From the NCBI GenBank assembly GCA_963696325.1, contig CAVOJV010000044.1, positions 49,194 to 113,193 on the forward strand: 64,000 nucleotides of DNA, given 5' to 3'. The notes beneath the pieces are model-generated. The model searched no databases, had not been told where the DNA came from, and was given only the letters and a program-made list of their open reading frames with translations. Position 1 is the stretch's first letter. Every line of letters starts with the position of its first letter. Below, piece by piece: positions 25,287 through 35,544 of this stretch. Source of the stretch: CAVOJV01 sp963696325 (lineage in GTDB: Bacteria > Pseudomonadota > Gammaproteobacteria > Competibacterales > Competibacteraceae). Made by a program: the position numbers and the translations under genes.

Positions 25287-28200
25287 TCAAGATTTTAACG
25301 TCATAGCCAGACGGAAACCCACGTTGCCGAGTCTGCCGCGCGCGCTGCTCAAGTCGCGCGAGGCTGATCGTAACTTGTTCGGTCCATTGATCATTGAACC
25401 GCCCCGCATCACGAAGAGACCGCTGCCCGAACCGGCATTTAAAGCTGACTGATGTGCACTGGAATAGTCTTCACTGTACGTCGACGCCATCCACTCCCAG
25501 ACATTGCCCGCCAAGTCATGCACTCGACCATCGTCGCCCTGCACAGCTCGCCACCAATCGGCCGCGCCATCAGGAAAACAACCGACCGCGCTGGTGCGGT
25601 CGAGACCGGATTTCGCGTCGTTGCAGCGCCAAGCCTCCCATTCGTCTCCCCAGGGATAGCGCCTTCCTTCCGGGCCGCGCGCCGCCCATTCCCACTCGGC
25701 TTCCGTCGGTAAGCGGAATGTTCCGGCTGAACAATGAAACTGCTCGTTGAGCCAGTTGCAATACGCTTCGGCTTCGTACCAAAGCCCGATCACCGGCTGG
25801 TTCGACAGGTTCCAAGTGGGGTTCTCCCACCACCAAGGTTCTACCTGGTTCTCTTCAGCCCGCCACCGCCATCCGTCCTCGCTCCAGTAGCGTTGCTCCT
25901 GATAACCACCTTGCTCCACGAACGGTTTAAACTGTGCCACCGTTACCGGATAGGCTGCCAGTTCAAAATCGGCGATGTCCAGCGGCGCGGCATCGGCGGG
26001 CCAGTTTTCATTGTCGTTGGCTTTGGAATCCGGTTTCGCGCCATTGCCCAGGCGCAGTCCCGTAAAATCGGGGAACCGGCCGCTGGCTCGCACTGTTGCC
26101 GTGCCCAGAATCCGCACCCAGAGCAGGTCCGGTAGTCCGTCCGGACGCAATCCGACGCCAGGCCGATCATCCAAGCCCAGCAACCCCAGCGTGCGCCACA
26201 GGTAGTTCCGCTCGGGAGGTTTGAGGTGCCCCAGCGCGTGCTCGCACGCCCGGCGCAGCGGAGCGGCGAAGCGCGCCAGGTTCCAGCCGCGCGCATGGGC
26301 CACTTCCAGGCAGTCGGCCAGCAGCAGGGCCGGGTTTGGGTCGGCGACCAAGGGCTCCGGCTCCAGTTGCTGCCGCAGGGGGGCGTAGCCCTGCACGGCG
26401 CTCTCGGGCGAATCCTGATCGGCGATGGCGCAGAACAGGAAGGTCAGCGTGCGGTGCCATGCCGGCGTCGTGGCGTATCGTGCCAGCAGGTCTTGCGCAC
26501 TTTCGCCGACGCGCCGCAGCCGCACGGCGGCCAGAAACTCCTGGAAGCTCAGGTGATAGAAGCCGGCGCGGCGCCCGGCGCGGGGTAGCAGCAGCCCGGA
26601 GTTGGACAACAGGTCTTCCCGGCGGCTGGCCGCGTCGGCGCCCCCGCCCTCGGTGGTCAGTCGGTCTGCGCCAAGGCCGCCAGGATGCGGTCCACTTCGT
26701 CGATGCTGATTTCCGCCTCCGGCGTTACTCGCGGCTGCTGGGGGTCGCCCTGGTGCATACCGAGCGCCACGGCGGACAGGCGCAGGCGCGCCCGGTCGCG
26801 TTCCTTCTCGGTGGGGTAGCGCTTGTGCAGCACCTGACTGACCACGCTGTCGTAGAGCCGGTAGAAGTCCTGCGGCAGGCGCTGGCCCTCGTCGTACTTG
26901 ATGCACAGCGCGGTGAGCAGCATCGGGTTGGCGCGCAGCTCGTCGAGGTCGCGGCGTCTGCCGAGGTGGGCGATCAGGCCGCTCGGCCTTCTCCTCGGCG
27001 CGCGGCGGGTCGGCGGCGGCATACCAGCGACGAACGAAAGTTTCTTGCAGCGGCTCAGGCAGTTCGGCAAGTTCGGCCGGCGGCAGCTTAAGGCTCCGGC
27101 GGTCGGTGTCTCCAGGCCGTAAGGGCGGCTGGTGAGCAGGACCCGGTTGCCGGCCTTCAGCCATTCGGGCAGCGCGTCGGTCAGGCCGCTGAGCAGGTTG
27201 CGCCGGGGCCGGTGAGGGCCGAGTGTTTCCGGCACTTCGTCCACGCCATCCAGGATCAGCAGGCAGCGGCCGCTGGGCCAGTTCCTCCCGCCAGACCTCC
27301 GGTGTCAGCCCGCCGGGCTTGGCTGCCGCCAGCCAGCAGGCAAGGGAATCTTCGAGTTCGGCGCGAGTCCAGTGACCGTTGCCCGCCAGGCACGGCGGTT
27401 GCCCGGCCCACTCGCGCAGCCGGCAGAGCAGCGGAAAACGAGCGCGCAAGGCTTCCGGGAGTTGTTCCTCGAATCCTTCCGGCGTTTCCACAGGGTGTGG
27501 TGGCAGGGAACCGCCGGCGACCGCCAACGCCAGCCAGCGGCAGAAGGTGGAATTGCCAGCGCCGGGGGCTCCTGGAACGTAGAGCGATTCCTCGCCAAGG
27601 CGGTGCAGCAGCAGGTCGTGGTGTTGCTCGCGAGCCAATCGGGCAAGCGCTGTCGCGCTTGTCATTCTCGACCTTCGGGGCGGTGACCGCCGGAACGTAG
27701 ACCTGACCGAGGCGCACGTTCTGGGTTTCCTTCAGGTCCAGCCCCAGCAACTCCACGCTTTCGCAAGTGCGGCGGAGCCACTCCAGATAGGCCTCGCGGA
27801 TCGCGGCGCTGGAGGCAGTGACGGTGTCACGCTGGGCCTTCTGCACCAGGGCGAGCAGCGCTTCGGTTTCCTTGCTTGCGCAGCGTAGCAGGCGTTGTGA
27901 AGAGTCTGACGCCGTGCCTCGAACTCCAACACTGCTTGCGAAACGCGGCGATCTTGGATTTGGGACTGCTGCCAGTTCGTGATCGGCGTGCTTGGCAAGC
28001 CATGGGTCAGTCCTCATCCAAGAGGAACACCGAAGCGGCTTGCCCTTGCGCACGGCCTCCTCGTACTCCAATTGGGTGATGGACAGCTTTTTCGGGTTGT
28101 CCTTCGGGGGCTGGAAGCCATAGCGCAGCGCGAGGATAAGTACGTAGTAGTCGCACTGCGGCGACATCCTTCAGGCACTTGTCCTGCGGACGCTCGTCGA

Positions 28201-28330
28201 ATGCGGGGTATTTCTCCATGCACTCGACGCATCGAATTGGGCACGCTCCAGCTGCCGTCTTCACCGCCGCGCGATGTCGACGAGGTCTATGTAGGTCGAG
28301 GAAACGTATACCCTTGGTTTCTTCGGTCAT
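25287..28330 (-). pseudogene. DUF4062-NACHT NTPase with C-terminal FGE-sulfatase domain, several frameshifts
   Basis: The reconstructed order from 28330 is as follows. An N-terminal DUF4062 domain is split over frames (CMEKYPAFDERPQDKCLKDV, then YYVLILALRYGFQPPKDNPK and QLEYEEAVRKGKP). After a helical linker comes a NACHT-like NTPase with Walker A GAPGAGNST (Asn where Lys is required), the Walker B area DEVPETLGPHRPR and the sensor LLTSRPYG. A helical region follows (FYHLSFQEFLAAVRL), and then a C-terminal SUMF1/FGE-like domain (TFRLPTEAEWEWAARGPEGR, LAGNVWEWMAS, VGFRLAM). At least five one-base frame changes lie between about 26650 and 28300; the last ~450 codons are clean. It starts 22 bases after the TIR-like gene. 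If real, both the frameshifts and the Walker lesion inactivate it. Confidence 0.75.
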
Positions 28331-28351
28331 TGGCTTGGGTGAGCCGTAACA

Positions 28352-29713
28352 TCAACCGCGAGCCCGCTTGTCGAGCGCCTCCTCGATCGCTGACGCCCAC
28401 GCCACGGCATCGCCGCGCGACGACGCGGGCCTTGCGGATCAGGGCCAGGTTGCGCGCGGTGGTTTCCGGCTCCCAGTTCTCCCGAACCGCCGCCAGCGCG
28501 TTGGCGGCGGCCTCCATCGCCGCCGACTCGTCCTTTTGCAGCACAGCCAGTTCGAGCAGCGTGGCATGGTCCCAGTAATCCGGCGTGCCCTTGGCCAGGC
28601 GACGCTTGACCGCGTAGGTCACGACCGGCAGCAGTTCGAGCCGGCGCGGGTCGGGCGGGTTCTTCAGTTCCATCAGCGTCACCGCGTTGATGCCGGGGTA
28701 GGCGTCGCGCCAGTCGGCTTCAAACCCTTGCAGATAGGTGTCGATCGCCTTGGCGAGCCAGCCGGCAGCGGCGAGCGCGTCGTTGGCGTTGCGCGCTTCG
28801 TCCCAGCGATCCTTGTACACGCGGCCGAGCAAACCATTGGTTTCGCTGCTCGGCCCGCGCTCCTGGATCAGCTCGCGCAGCACCTGCTCGGCTTCATCGC
28901 GACGCTTGAGCCGGTTGAGCGCGAAGCCGAGTTGTTCTCGCACCATCACGCTGCGCGCCAGCGGCGCGGGCATCTGCGCGGCGAGATCGACCATCGCCTG
29001 CCAGTCGCTCACCGCGCGATAGGACAGAAACAGGTCGATCACCACCCCGGATTCGAGATCCGCACGTCGCCCAGCGTGCTCGCGGCTTGCGGAGCGCATC
29101 CTTGCCGGCGCGGCGGGCGGCGGCCAAGCGGTTGCGCGCCTCCACCGCGTAGTGCGCCCGATCACGAAAGACATCGGTCTTCAGGCGGGCGATGTCCGGC
29201 GCGCTGTAGCCGTCCACCAACTGAAATACCGGGCTGTCGGTACTCGGTTCGCCCTGCAGGTCCTTCGGCGGCCTCCAGCAGCTTGCGCAAACCTTCGCGA
29301 GCCGTCTCCACGTCCGCCGGCTTGCCGTCCGGGCCAAGCTGGTAGGGCAGCGCGCGCAACGGCGCAACGTCGAACGCCATGCGTTCCGTGCCCGCGAACA
29401 GCAGGACCGTGGTCGCCGGGCGAATGCCGTGGCGCAGGCCGAGTTCGTAGAAGACGTTGGCATTGGCGCCGGTCAGGTCCGCCACGGCGAAATCGCACAG
29501 GATCAGCCGCTCGAACATCGGCTTGTGGATGACGCCGCCGGTGACCTCCTCGTCCGCGCGCAGCGGTTCCATGCCGGCCGCGCTGATGGCCGGGGCGATC
29601 AGGTCCTGGTAGACGGCGTCGAAGTCCACCGTGGCACCGGAGGGGATGGTCTTCTTGCCGAACGGCATGAGTACGAAACAGAGGGGTAGCATCACTCTTC
29701 TCCTATTGAGCAA
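28352..29713 (-). pseudogene. TIR/deoxyribosyltransferase-like protein with TRAFs-binding region (DUF4071-like), frameshifted
   Basis: The N-terminal domain from 29713 reads CFVLMPFGKKTIPSGATVDF, ICDFAVADLTG-type segments (CDFAVADLTGANANVFYELG) and LRHGIRPATTVLLFAG. This is the TIR-like/nucleoside deoxyribosyltransferase-like fold, in which the Glu of FYELG is the expected catalytic residue. A frame change near 29260 leads to QLVDGYSAPDIARLKTDVF, and another near 29100 leads to a TPR-like helical region (AQVLRELI-type EAEQVLRELIQERG, LLGRVYKDRWDEARN) typical of the MAP3K TRAFs-binding domain. The true C-terminus needs a third shift near 28400 (AWASAIEEALDKRARG, stop at 28352). It sits between two DUF4062 STAND genes and would be the effector-like member. 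Confidence 0.75.
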
Positions 29714-29795
29714 GTTTCTTGAGAATGATTATGCGCTTGACCCGACGACCGCATCACTGCCGCAGTCCAACCCGTAGGCCATGCGTACGACCGGT

Positions 29796-32783
29796 TCAGC
29801 CGCCGAACCGGACACCGAACGGCTCGCCGACCGCGTCAAGTTGAGCCCGTACCTCCTCTGGGCTACGGTCCATCTGCTCCAGCAACGCCGCGTAATTCCC
29901 GACGGCCACACGTAGGTGCGGGTGCGCGTGGCCCGTCGCCACCGTGAAGCCCAGAAAGATCTCCACCACCCGGCGCATCAGCGGCTCGGCCTCGGCCAGG
30001 CGGTTGGTGTCCTGGAGCAACTGCGGCCAGGTTGTTGAGGTCCATGGCGACGTTGGGATGCTCGGGGCCGAAGCTGTGCTCGTCGATGGCCAGCGCGCGG
30101 CGCATCAGCGGCTCGGCCTCGGCCAGGCGGTTGGTGGCCTGGAGCAACTGGCGCCAGGTTGTTGAGGCGTGGCGACGTTGGGATGCTCGGGGCCGAAGCT
30201 CTGCTCGTCGATGGCCAGCGCCCGGCGCATCAGCGGCTCGGCCTCGGCCAGGCGGTTGGTGGCCTGGAGCAACTGCGCCAGGTTGTTGAGGCGGATGGCG
30301 ACGTTGGGATGCTCGGGGCCGAAGCTGTGCTCGTCGATGGCCAGCGCGCGGCGCATCAGCGGCTCGGCCTCGGCCAGGCGGTTGGTGGCCTGGAGCAACT
30401 GGCGCCAGGTTGTTGAGGCCGATGGCGACGTTGGGATGCTCGGGGCCGAAGCTGTGCTCGTCGATGGCCAGCGCGCGGCGCATCAGCGGCTCGGCCTCGG
30501 CCAGGCGGTTGGTGGCCTGGAGCAACTGCGCCAGGTTGTTGAGGTCGATGGCGACGTTGGGATGCTCGGGGCCGAAGCTCTGCTCGTCGATGGCCAGCGC
30601 CCGGCGCATCAGCGGCTCGGCCTCGGCCAGGCGGTTGGTGGCCTGGAGCAACTGGCGCCAGGTTGTTGAGGCGGATGGCGACGTTGGGATGCTCGGGGCC
30701 GAAGCTGTGCTCGTCGATGGCCAGCGCCCGGCGCATCAGCGGCTCGGCCTCGGCGAGGCGGTTGGTGGCCTGGAGCAACTGGGCCAGGTTGTTGAGGTCG
30801 ATGGCGACGTTGGGATGCTCGGGGCCGAAGCTGTGCTCGTCGATGGCCAGCGCCCGGCGCATCAGCGGCTCGGCCTCGGCGAGGCGGTTGGTGGCCTTGA
30901 GCAACTGGGCCAGGTTGTTGAGGTCGGATGGCGACGGTGGGATGCTCGGGGCCGAAGCTGTGCTCGTCGATGGCCAGCGCGCGGCGGTAGAGCGATTCGG
31001 CCTCTGGCCAGACGCACTTCGTCGTCAGCAGCAGGCCGAGCAAGTTCATCAGGCGGCTGGTCGGCTCGCCGATGCCCGCTGCGTCAGCCGCCGCGATCAG
31101 CACCGCCACGTGGGCGCGCATCGGCTCCCAGAGCGGCCAGGAACGAACATCCTGCGGCGGCGGGTCGCCGGGGAAATAGGCATTCACCATCGTCAGGGCG
31201 AGATTCAGCCAGTCTGCGCGCTCGTCCGCCGGCACTCGCTCGCGGCTCACGTCCTGCACCAGCCGGTGCACACGCAAGGTGTGGTTGTCCGTCTCCCACT
31301 TGAGTAGGGAAAATCCGGCCAGCGCGGCGAGGGCGTCTTCCAGGTCCGCCGCGCCCGCATCGATATCGGCGCCTTGCAGCCGGGCCGCGCCGGTGGCCAG
31401 CGCCTGTTGCGCGGCCTCGATTTCCAGCAGACCGCGCGGCACCGGCTCGGGGGCGAGCCAGGCGAGCAGGCGCAGCAAGGCCTGGGCCGCCGCGTCGAGC
31501 TGCTCGAACGTCGTATCCCAGGTCACCGCCACGCTGCGCGGGTAGCGCATCAGCCGTTCGTCGTGCCAGGTGCGGACCTTCTGCTCCCGCGCCCGCCAGC
31601 GCTTGAGGTATTCCGCGAGTGAACAGCGCTTCTGCCAGATGAAGGCGCCGGCCTGCTCCAGCGCCAGCGCGAGTCCGTCCAGCTCCCTGGCGAGCGCGTG
31701 GGCCGCGGTCTCGTCGCCCGCCTCGGCGCGGCGGCGGCCCTCGGTGCGCTCCAGCAGGAACGCCACGGCGGCCGGTTCGCTCAGGAAGGGCAACTCCAGC
31801 GGCTCGACACTGCCGCTCCAGTCGCTCAGGCGCGAGGTGACCAGCACCTGGCCGCCCTGCAGGCGGGGCAACCCATCCTCCAGGGCTTGGGCTGCCTCGG
31901 GCGTATCCACGTTGTCGAGGATCAGCAACCAGCCAGGATGCTGGTCGAACCAGCGCAGCGCGGCGGCGACTTGAACCTCCTCCTCCCTGGCCTCACGCTC
32001 GGGCAGGTTGAGCACCTGTGGCGCGCACAGGGCGGCGAGGTTGCGGCTCAGCGCCTGCGGGCTGTCGGCGGTGACGGAGAGCAGCGCGGTGTACTCGGTC
32101 TCGTGGCGCAAGGCGTATTCCAGCGCCAGCCGGGTCTTGCCGACCCCGCCCAGGCCGTGGATGACGACGGCGCGTCCGGGCGCGCGTTGGAGCTGCTGGT
32201 GCAAGTCGTCGAGAACCAGCTCGCGGCCCTTGAACAGGCTGCCGAGGGTGGCGTAGGGGAGGTTGCGGGGCTTGCGCGGGCGCTCGTTCATCTGCCAGCC
32301 GTCGCGCAGCACCAGGCGGCAGAGCTGGTCGAGGCGGTCGAAGGGCGCCCAGTGCTTGCCCGAGGACTTGATGCGCCGGGCGAAGCCTTCCTGGCGGCGG
32401 CGGTCTTCCTCGCCTTGCGCCACCGGATGCTGGCGCAGGAACGGCTCGGCGGCAAAGTAGACGTAGAGTTCCTTGGCTGGCGCTGGCGGTCCGTTCAGTC
32501 GTTCCCCCATGGCGAAGTCATATTCCCACTGGGTGTAGGAGCGCGGTGGATCGACCGCCGGCACCGCATCGCCCGACGCCTCGCAGCCGTAAGCGTCGCC
32601 CACCAGCGCGATGACGCGGTCGCACTGGGCGACATATTCCTCCAGACGCTCGATCAGGGTTCGCGGCCCCTGCTGGAAATCCTCCTGCACCCGCACCTCG
32701 CAGCCGATGGCGCGCAGGTCGCTCGCCAGCGCATCGCGACAGGCTTTGAACTGCGAGGAAACAGTGGAGAGGAAGATCTTCAT
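29796..32783 (-). pseudogene. DUF4062-NB-ARC-TPR STAND protein; TPR array frameshifted
   Basis: Residues 1-165 are a DUF4062 domain (MKIFLSTVSSQFKACRDALA, YTQWEYDFAMGE). NB-ARC follows, with Walker A GLGGVGKT at 210-217, Walker B WLLILDNVD at 285-293 and VLVTSRLSDWSG; then a winged-helix and helical region (LRVHRLVQDVSRERV). From about residue 590 come kinesin-light-chain-type TPRs built on LNNLAQLLQATNRLAEAEPL and RRALAIDEHSFGPEHPNVA. The first 1.8 kb is free of errors. Inside the TPR array the frame shifts several times, and the proper C-terminus (DRSPEEVRAQLDAVGEPFGV) ends at 29796. It is first of three genes and lies 138 bases downstream of an IS1-like element. Such STAND proteins usually sense invaders and oligomerise. 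Confidence 0.8.
29990..30975 (-). repeat. Eight near-identical 126-bp TPR-coding repeats
   Basis: The word gttgggatgctcggggccga (once with one change) recurs at about 30052, 30177, 30303, 30430, 30556, 30683, 30809 and 30936. Spacings are 125, 126, 127, 126, 127, 126 and 127 bases. 126 bases is 42 codons, one TPR. Units of 127 carry an extra base in caactggcgccagg or aggtcggatgg, so the frame slips in nearly every second unit. Near-identity suggests recent amplification or recombination. Confidence 0.92.
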
Positions 32784-32920
32784 CTCGATGGGGTTTCCTG
32801 GTTTTTCGGCTCACCCAGCCACGTCCAGATCGCTTGCCAGTCCATCACATTCCAAAACCCCTGTTGTCAGTTAAGAATCCCAGTGGATGCGCCACCGAAT
32901 ACGGGAGCAGGTCTATCTTT
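32784..32920. promoter_or_regulatory. Upstream region of the STAND operon
   Basis: The 137 bases between the DUF4062-NB-ARC start and the IS1-like element are all that remains of the native leader. No clear promoter was identified. The IS may have cut off or replaced the promoter. Confidence 0.35.
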
Positions 32921-34222
32921 GGTAGTGTCCCTCAGTTTCCGTGATGAACCTCAGGCCAACAAGGGAACAATGTCTCAAGATTGGGGCATTCTGCCCAATA
33001 CAGCGGTGAGACCCGATACGATAGCAATTCCTCGGTGGTCCAGACGTGATCGGTCATCCCAGCCGCCATCGCCGGGGTGGTGGGGCGCCATCGCCGGGGC
33101 GAACCCGATCCGCGCGTCGGTTCGGTGACCGGCAACGGGCGGCGCAAGCTGTCATGAGGTAACACCAAATGGTAGTAGGCCAACGACAACCACAACTGTT
33201 TTTCAAACCAACTCAAGTCCTTGGAAAAGCCGTTGGTACGGCGGGCCAACCGGCGGTTCTGCTGCCGCTGCGTGAGGTTGTCCCGCTCGACGAAACTGGT
33301 ATTGATCATTTGGCTGACGGGCGAGTGGGTCAGCCGCGCCGCGACAGCCGCCGGGTCACCAAAGACGACCGCGGTGGAGATCGCCATGATGCGCCCACCC
33401 GTTCGGTGCTTGATCACTTGGGCATACAGTAGGTCGGCATGCGGTCGCCGGCGGGGTTTGGGATGAGGACCGCGCGTCCCGCGGCGGGGCGGGCAGTACC
33501 ATTCCCCGTAAATTTTCAACAAGGCGTGAGGGTAAGCAGGCCATTGATCGCTGGTGAAAAAAGGTATGGTGTCATCCGTCACCCACGCCACCTGCTCCAC
33601 CAACCGGTCGGCATGGGTCTGGTCATGTTTGCCGATCACAAAACCCAACACCAGCCGCCAGACCGGCGCAAACGCCAACCACACCCAGGCATCCCCATAC
33701 GTGTCGAGGTACGCTTCAGCGCCGGGCAGGTGTTCTTGTTTGGTATGGATAAAGCTCCACAATTCATCCAGTTGACATTCCGTGACCGGCAAGTTTCGCC
33801 ACAGCGACAGGCTGACCGCCCGACACTGCCGGGCACCCCGATCCAGCCACGCGCAAACCGTGTCCTTATCCACCTCGACGATGCGCGCCGTAGCTCGCAA
33901 CGAATTCCCCTCAGCCAAGGCACGCAGGGCAGTCTCGAATTTCACCGGCTCAGCTTCCAGTCCGTAGTAGGCCGTCCCATAGCGCAAGGTCACCGTACTC
34001 CCACACGCCCGGCAGCGCGCCTGAGGTTCTCCCCGACTGCTGCCATTGCGTACTAACCGTCCAGTTTTAAAAGGTTTTCCGTAGTGCTCACACCGACCGT
34101 TCGGACAATACAACGTTTCCCAGTCCACGTTGACCTCCTCGATGGAACCGTGACTTCCATCGAGAATGCCAACCTGTCACTAAAGTGGGAAAGTTCATCA
34201 CGGAAACTCAGGGACACTACCC
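32921..34222 (-). mobile_element. IS1-like element, intact ends and 7-bp target duplication
   Basis: Inverted repeats start ggtagtgtccct at 32921-32949 and end with the complement at 34194-34222, with one mismatch in 29. The flanks tatcttt at 32914-32920 and 34223-34229 are a perfect 7-bp target duplication. One transposase gene fills the element. The features together indicate a recent, simple insertion. Confidence 0.93.
32932..34128 (-). CDS. IS1-like DDE transposase with N-terminal zinc ribbon
   Basis: 398 residues. The N-terminal zinc ribbon has YCPNGRCEHYGKP and ARCRACGSTV. A helix-turn-helix follows (LAEGNSLRATARIVEVDKDT). The catalytic core has CQLDELWSFI (first Asp near 118), FFTSDQWPAYPHALL (second Asp) and MINTSFVERDN (Glu). 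The layout matches the IS1 superfamily transposases that are made as one protein and are longer than classical InsAB'. The gene ends only 11 bases from the left terminus. The frame is intact; the element could still move. Confidence 0.85.
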   Translation of the reverse strand: MDWETLYCPNGRCEHYGKPFKTGRLVRNGSSRGEPQARCRACGSTVTLRYGTAYYGLEAEPVKFETALRALAEGNSLRATARIVEVDKDTVCAWLDRGARQCRAVSLSLWRNLPVTECQLDELWSFIHTKQEHLPGAEAYLDTYGDAWVWLAFAPVWRLVLGFVIGKHDQTHADRLVEQVAWVTDDTIPFFTSDQWPAYPHALLKIYGEWYCPPRRGTRGPHPKPRRRPHADLLYAQVIKHRTGGRIMAISTAVVFGDPAAVAARLTHSPVSQMINTSFVERDNLTQRQQNRRLARRTNGFSKDLSWFEKQLWLSLAYYHLVLPHDSLRRPLPVTEPTRGSGSPRRWRPTTPAMAAGMTDHVWTTEELLSYRVSPLYWAECPNLETLFPCWPEVHHGN

Positions 34223-34263
34223 TATCTTTAATGGTAGGTTATTTTCATCAGCCTATGGAGACG

Positions 34264-34609
34264 CCATCATGCGACGAACACCTCGGGTCGTTCCTGGCCA
34301 TCGCCGGCAAGCACAACGGCTTCGATATCGAGGCGGCGCCCACCCGCCCTGCCGTCTGCTGGCCGGCGAGGACGCGGGGTTATCCGCGGCCACTGGAACA
34401 TCGAAAATCGCCATCACTACGTGCGCGATGTCACCTTGCGAGAGGATGCGAGCCGCATTCGCCGCAATCCTGGCGTCTTCGCCCGCCTGCGCAGCTTTAC
34501 CCTCAACATCCTGCGCAAAAACAAGATTACCAACATCAGTGAGGCGCTCTATGACAACGCTTTACGTTTGGATAACCTCCGCAATTACGTTGGCGTGTTT
34601 TCGCATTGA
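34264..34609 (+). pseudogene. ISAs1-family transposase, C-terminal fragment
   Basis: In the frame ending at 34609 the strand reads RGHWNIENRHHYVRDVTLRE, then DASRIRRNPGVFARLRSFTL and NILRKNKITNISEALYDNAL. This is the C-terminal region of ISAs1 transposases with the catalytic Glu in ENRHHY. The 5' side is frameshifted near 34370-34420 and unclear. The IS1-like element inserted just upstream of this remnant. It does not complete the N-terminal ISAs1 fragment at 16.3 kb. Confidence 0.75.
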
Positions 34610-34891
34610 ACAGCCCTGGTCATGGGGCCTATCGGGTCATCCTGGAAGGGGAAAGCTACTGGAGTCCGAAATCGCCAGTCGAAGGATCAAAAAACGATAT
34701 TGCGAAAGGAGGAAAAACCACTCATTATTGCGGTCCGCTCGAGCCCCTGATTTGGTAGTTTCAAGTGGCGCCATTACGGCGAAAAACCCTGGCGCCATTA
34801 TGCCGAAAAGTGACAACCGTTTAGCCGCTTTGAGCGGCTCACGAACCAAAGCCCCCGGGCTCTGCCGAGGGATACTTACTGGAGCTATGAT
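34610..34891. other. Spacer with tandem near-repeats and hairpins
   Basis: No gene seen. A direct near-repeat (ggcgccattacggcgaaaaa and ggcgccattatgccgaaaag, 34767-34810) precedes a double hairpin (34823-34880). The word cattatgccga also occurs in both arms of the 32-bp palindrome at 35545-35576. Confidence 0.5.
34823..34880. repeat. Double-hairpin repeat, copy 2
   Basis: agccgctttgagcggct at 34823-34839 is followed by cacgaaccaaag, then cccccgggctctgccgaggg at 34852-34871 and atacttact. The order and flanking words match 7420-7502. It lies just upstream of the DUF4082 gene, so it may act as a transcription terminator or be the edge of a small mobile repeat. Confidence 0.6.
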
Positions 34892-35515
34892 ATGAAATAT
34901 GCGAAGTGGTTAAATCACCGCACTACAATGGGTATTGTTGGTATTTTTCTGCTGGCTGGATTATTACCTACTGACCCACATATACAGTTGGCATCAGCAG
35001 ACACCCAGCCAGTAAACACGCAAAATTACTCACTCTGGGGCACTGTGGGTAGCGTTGATGAGTCCGATACCCAACCCGTAGAATTAGGCATTAAGTTCCG
35101 TGCCGATGTGGACGGTAACGTTAGCGCTGTCCGTTTCTATCGCGCGGTGCCGGTCGATAGTGGTTATACAGTTCATGTTTGGAGCGCAACAGGTGAGTTG
35201 CTAGGTACAGGAGTGGCTTTCGAGGGGCAGCAGCCTACTCCAGGCTGGCAGACGATCCAAATTTATCCGCCAGTCCTTATTACAGCAGGGCGAACCTACA
35301 TTGCTTCCTACTATGCAAGTAAAGGCCAGTATTCAGTCTCCGAAAACTTCTTCACTAACACTATAATCACTAATGGACCAGTGCATGCACTGAGCGATGG
35401 TGTGGACGGAGGCAATGGTGTATATGTCTACGGCGAGGGAGGTGGCTTCCCTAACCAGACCCATAATGCTAGCAATTACTGGGTCGATATCATCTTCACG
35501 ACGACTCTTCCTTAA
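34892..35515 (+). CDS. Secreted DUF4082-domain protein
   Basis: 207 residues. A signal peptide ends near residue 36 (GIVGIFLLAGLLPTD, cleavage around ASA-DTQ). The rest is one DUF4082 beta-sandwich with YSLWGTVGSVDESDTQPVEL, GIKFRADVDGNVSAVRFYRA, the aromatic strand TAGRTYIASYYASKGQYSVS and HALSDGVDGGNGVYVYGEGG. In other proteins this domain is often a repeat within large cell-surface or chitin/cellulose-related proteins. Here it stands alone and is short. Codon use is clearly more AT-rich than in the neighbours, suggesting transfer. Its role is unknown. Start ATG with ggagc eight bases upstream. Confidence 0.8.
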   Translation: MKYAKWLNHRTTMGIVGIFLLAGLLPTDPHIQLASADTQPVNTQNYSLWGTVGSVDESDTQPVELGIKFRADVDGNVSAVRFYRAVPVDSGYTVHVWSATGELLGTGVAFEGQQPTPGWQTIQIYPPVLITAGRTYIASYYASKGQYSVSENFFTNTIITNGPVHALSDGVDGGNGVYVYGEGGGFPNQTHNASNYWVDIIFTTTLP

Positions 35516-35544
35516 GATGGCTGGTATTGGGTTTGGGGAGCAAC

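Noticed and set aside
29990..30975. Regular repeats that might be a CRISPR array
   Set aside because: Units are contiguous, 126-127 bases long and encode TPR helices; there are no unique spacers and no cas genes.
31698..33128. 476-codon plus-strand frame opposite the NB-ARC gene
   Set aside because: The minus-strand product has clear DUF4062 and Walker motifs; the plus frame has none and runs into the IS1-like element.
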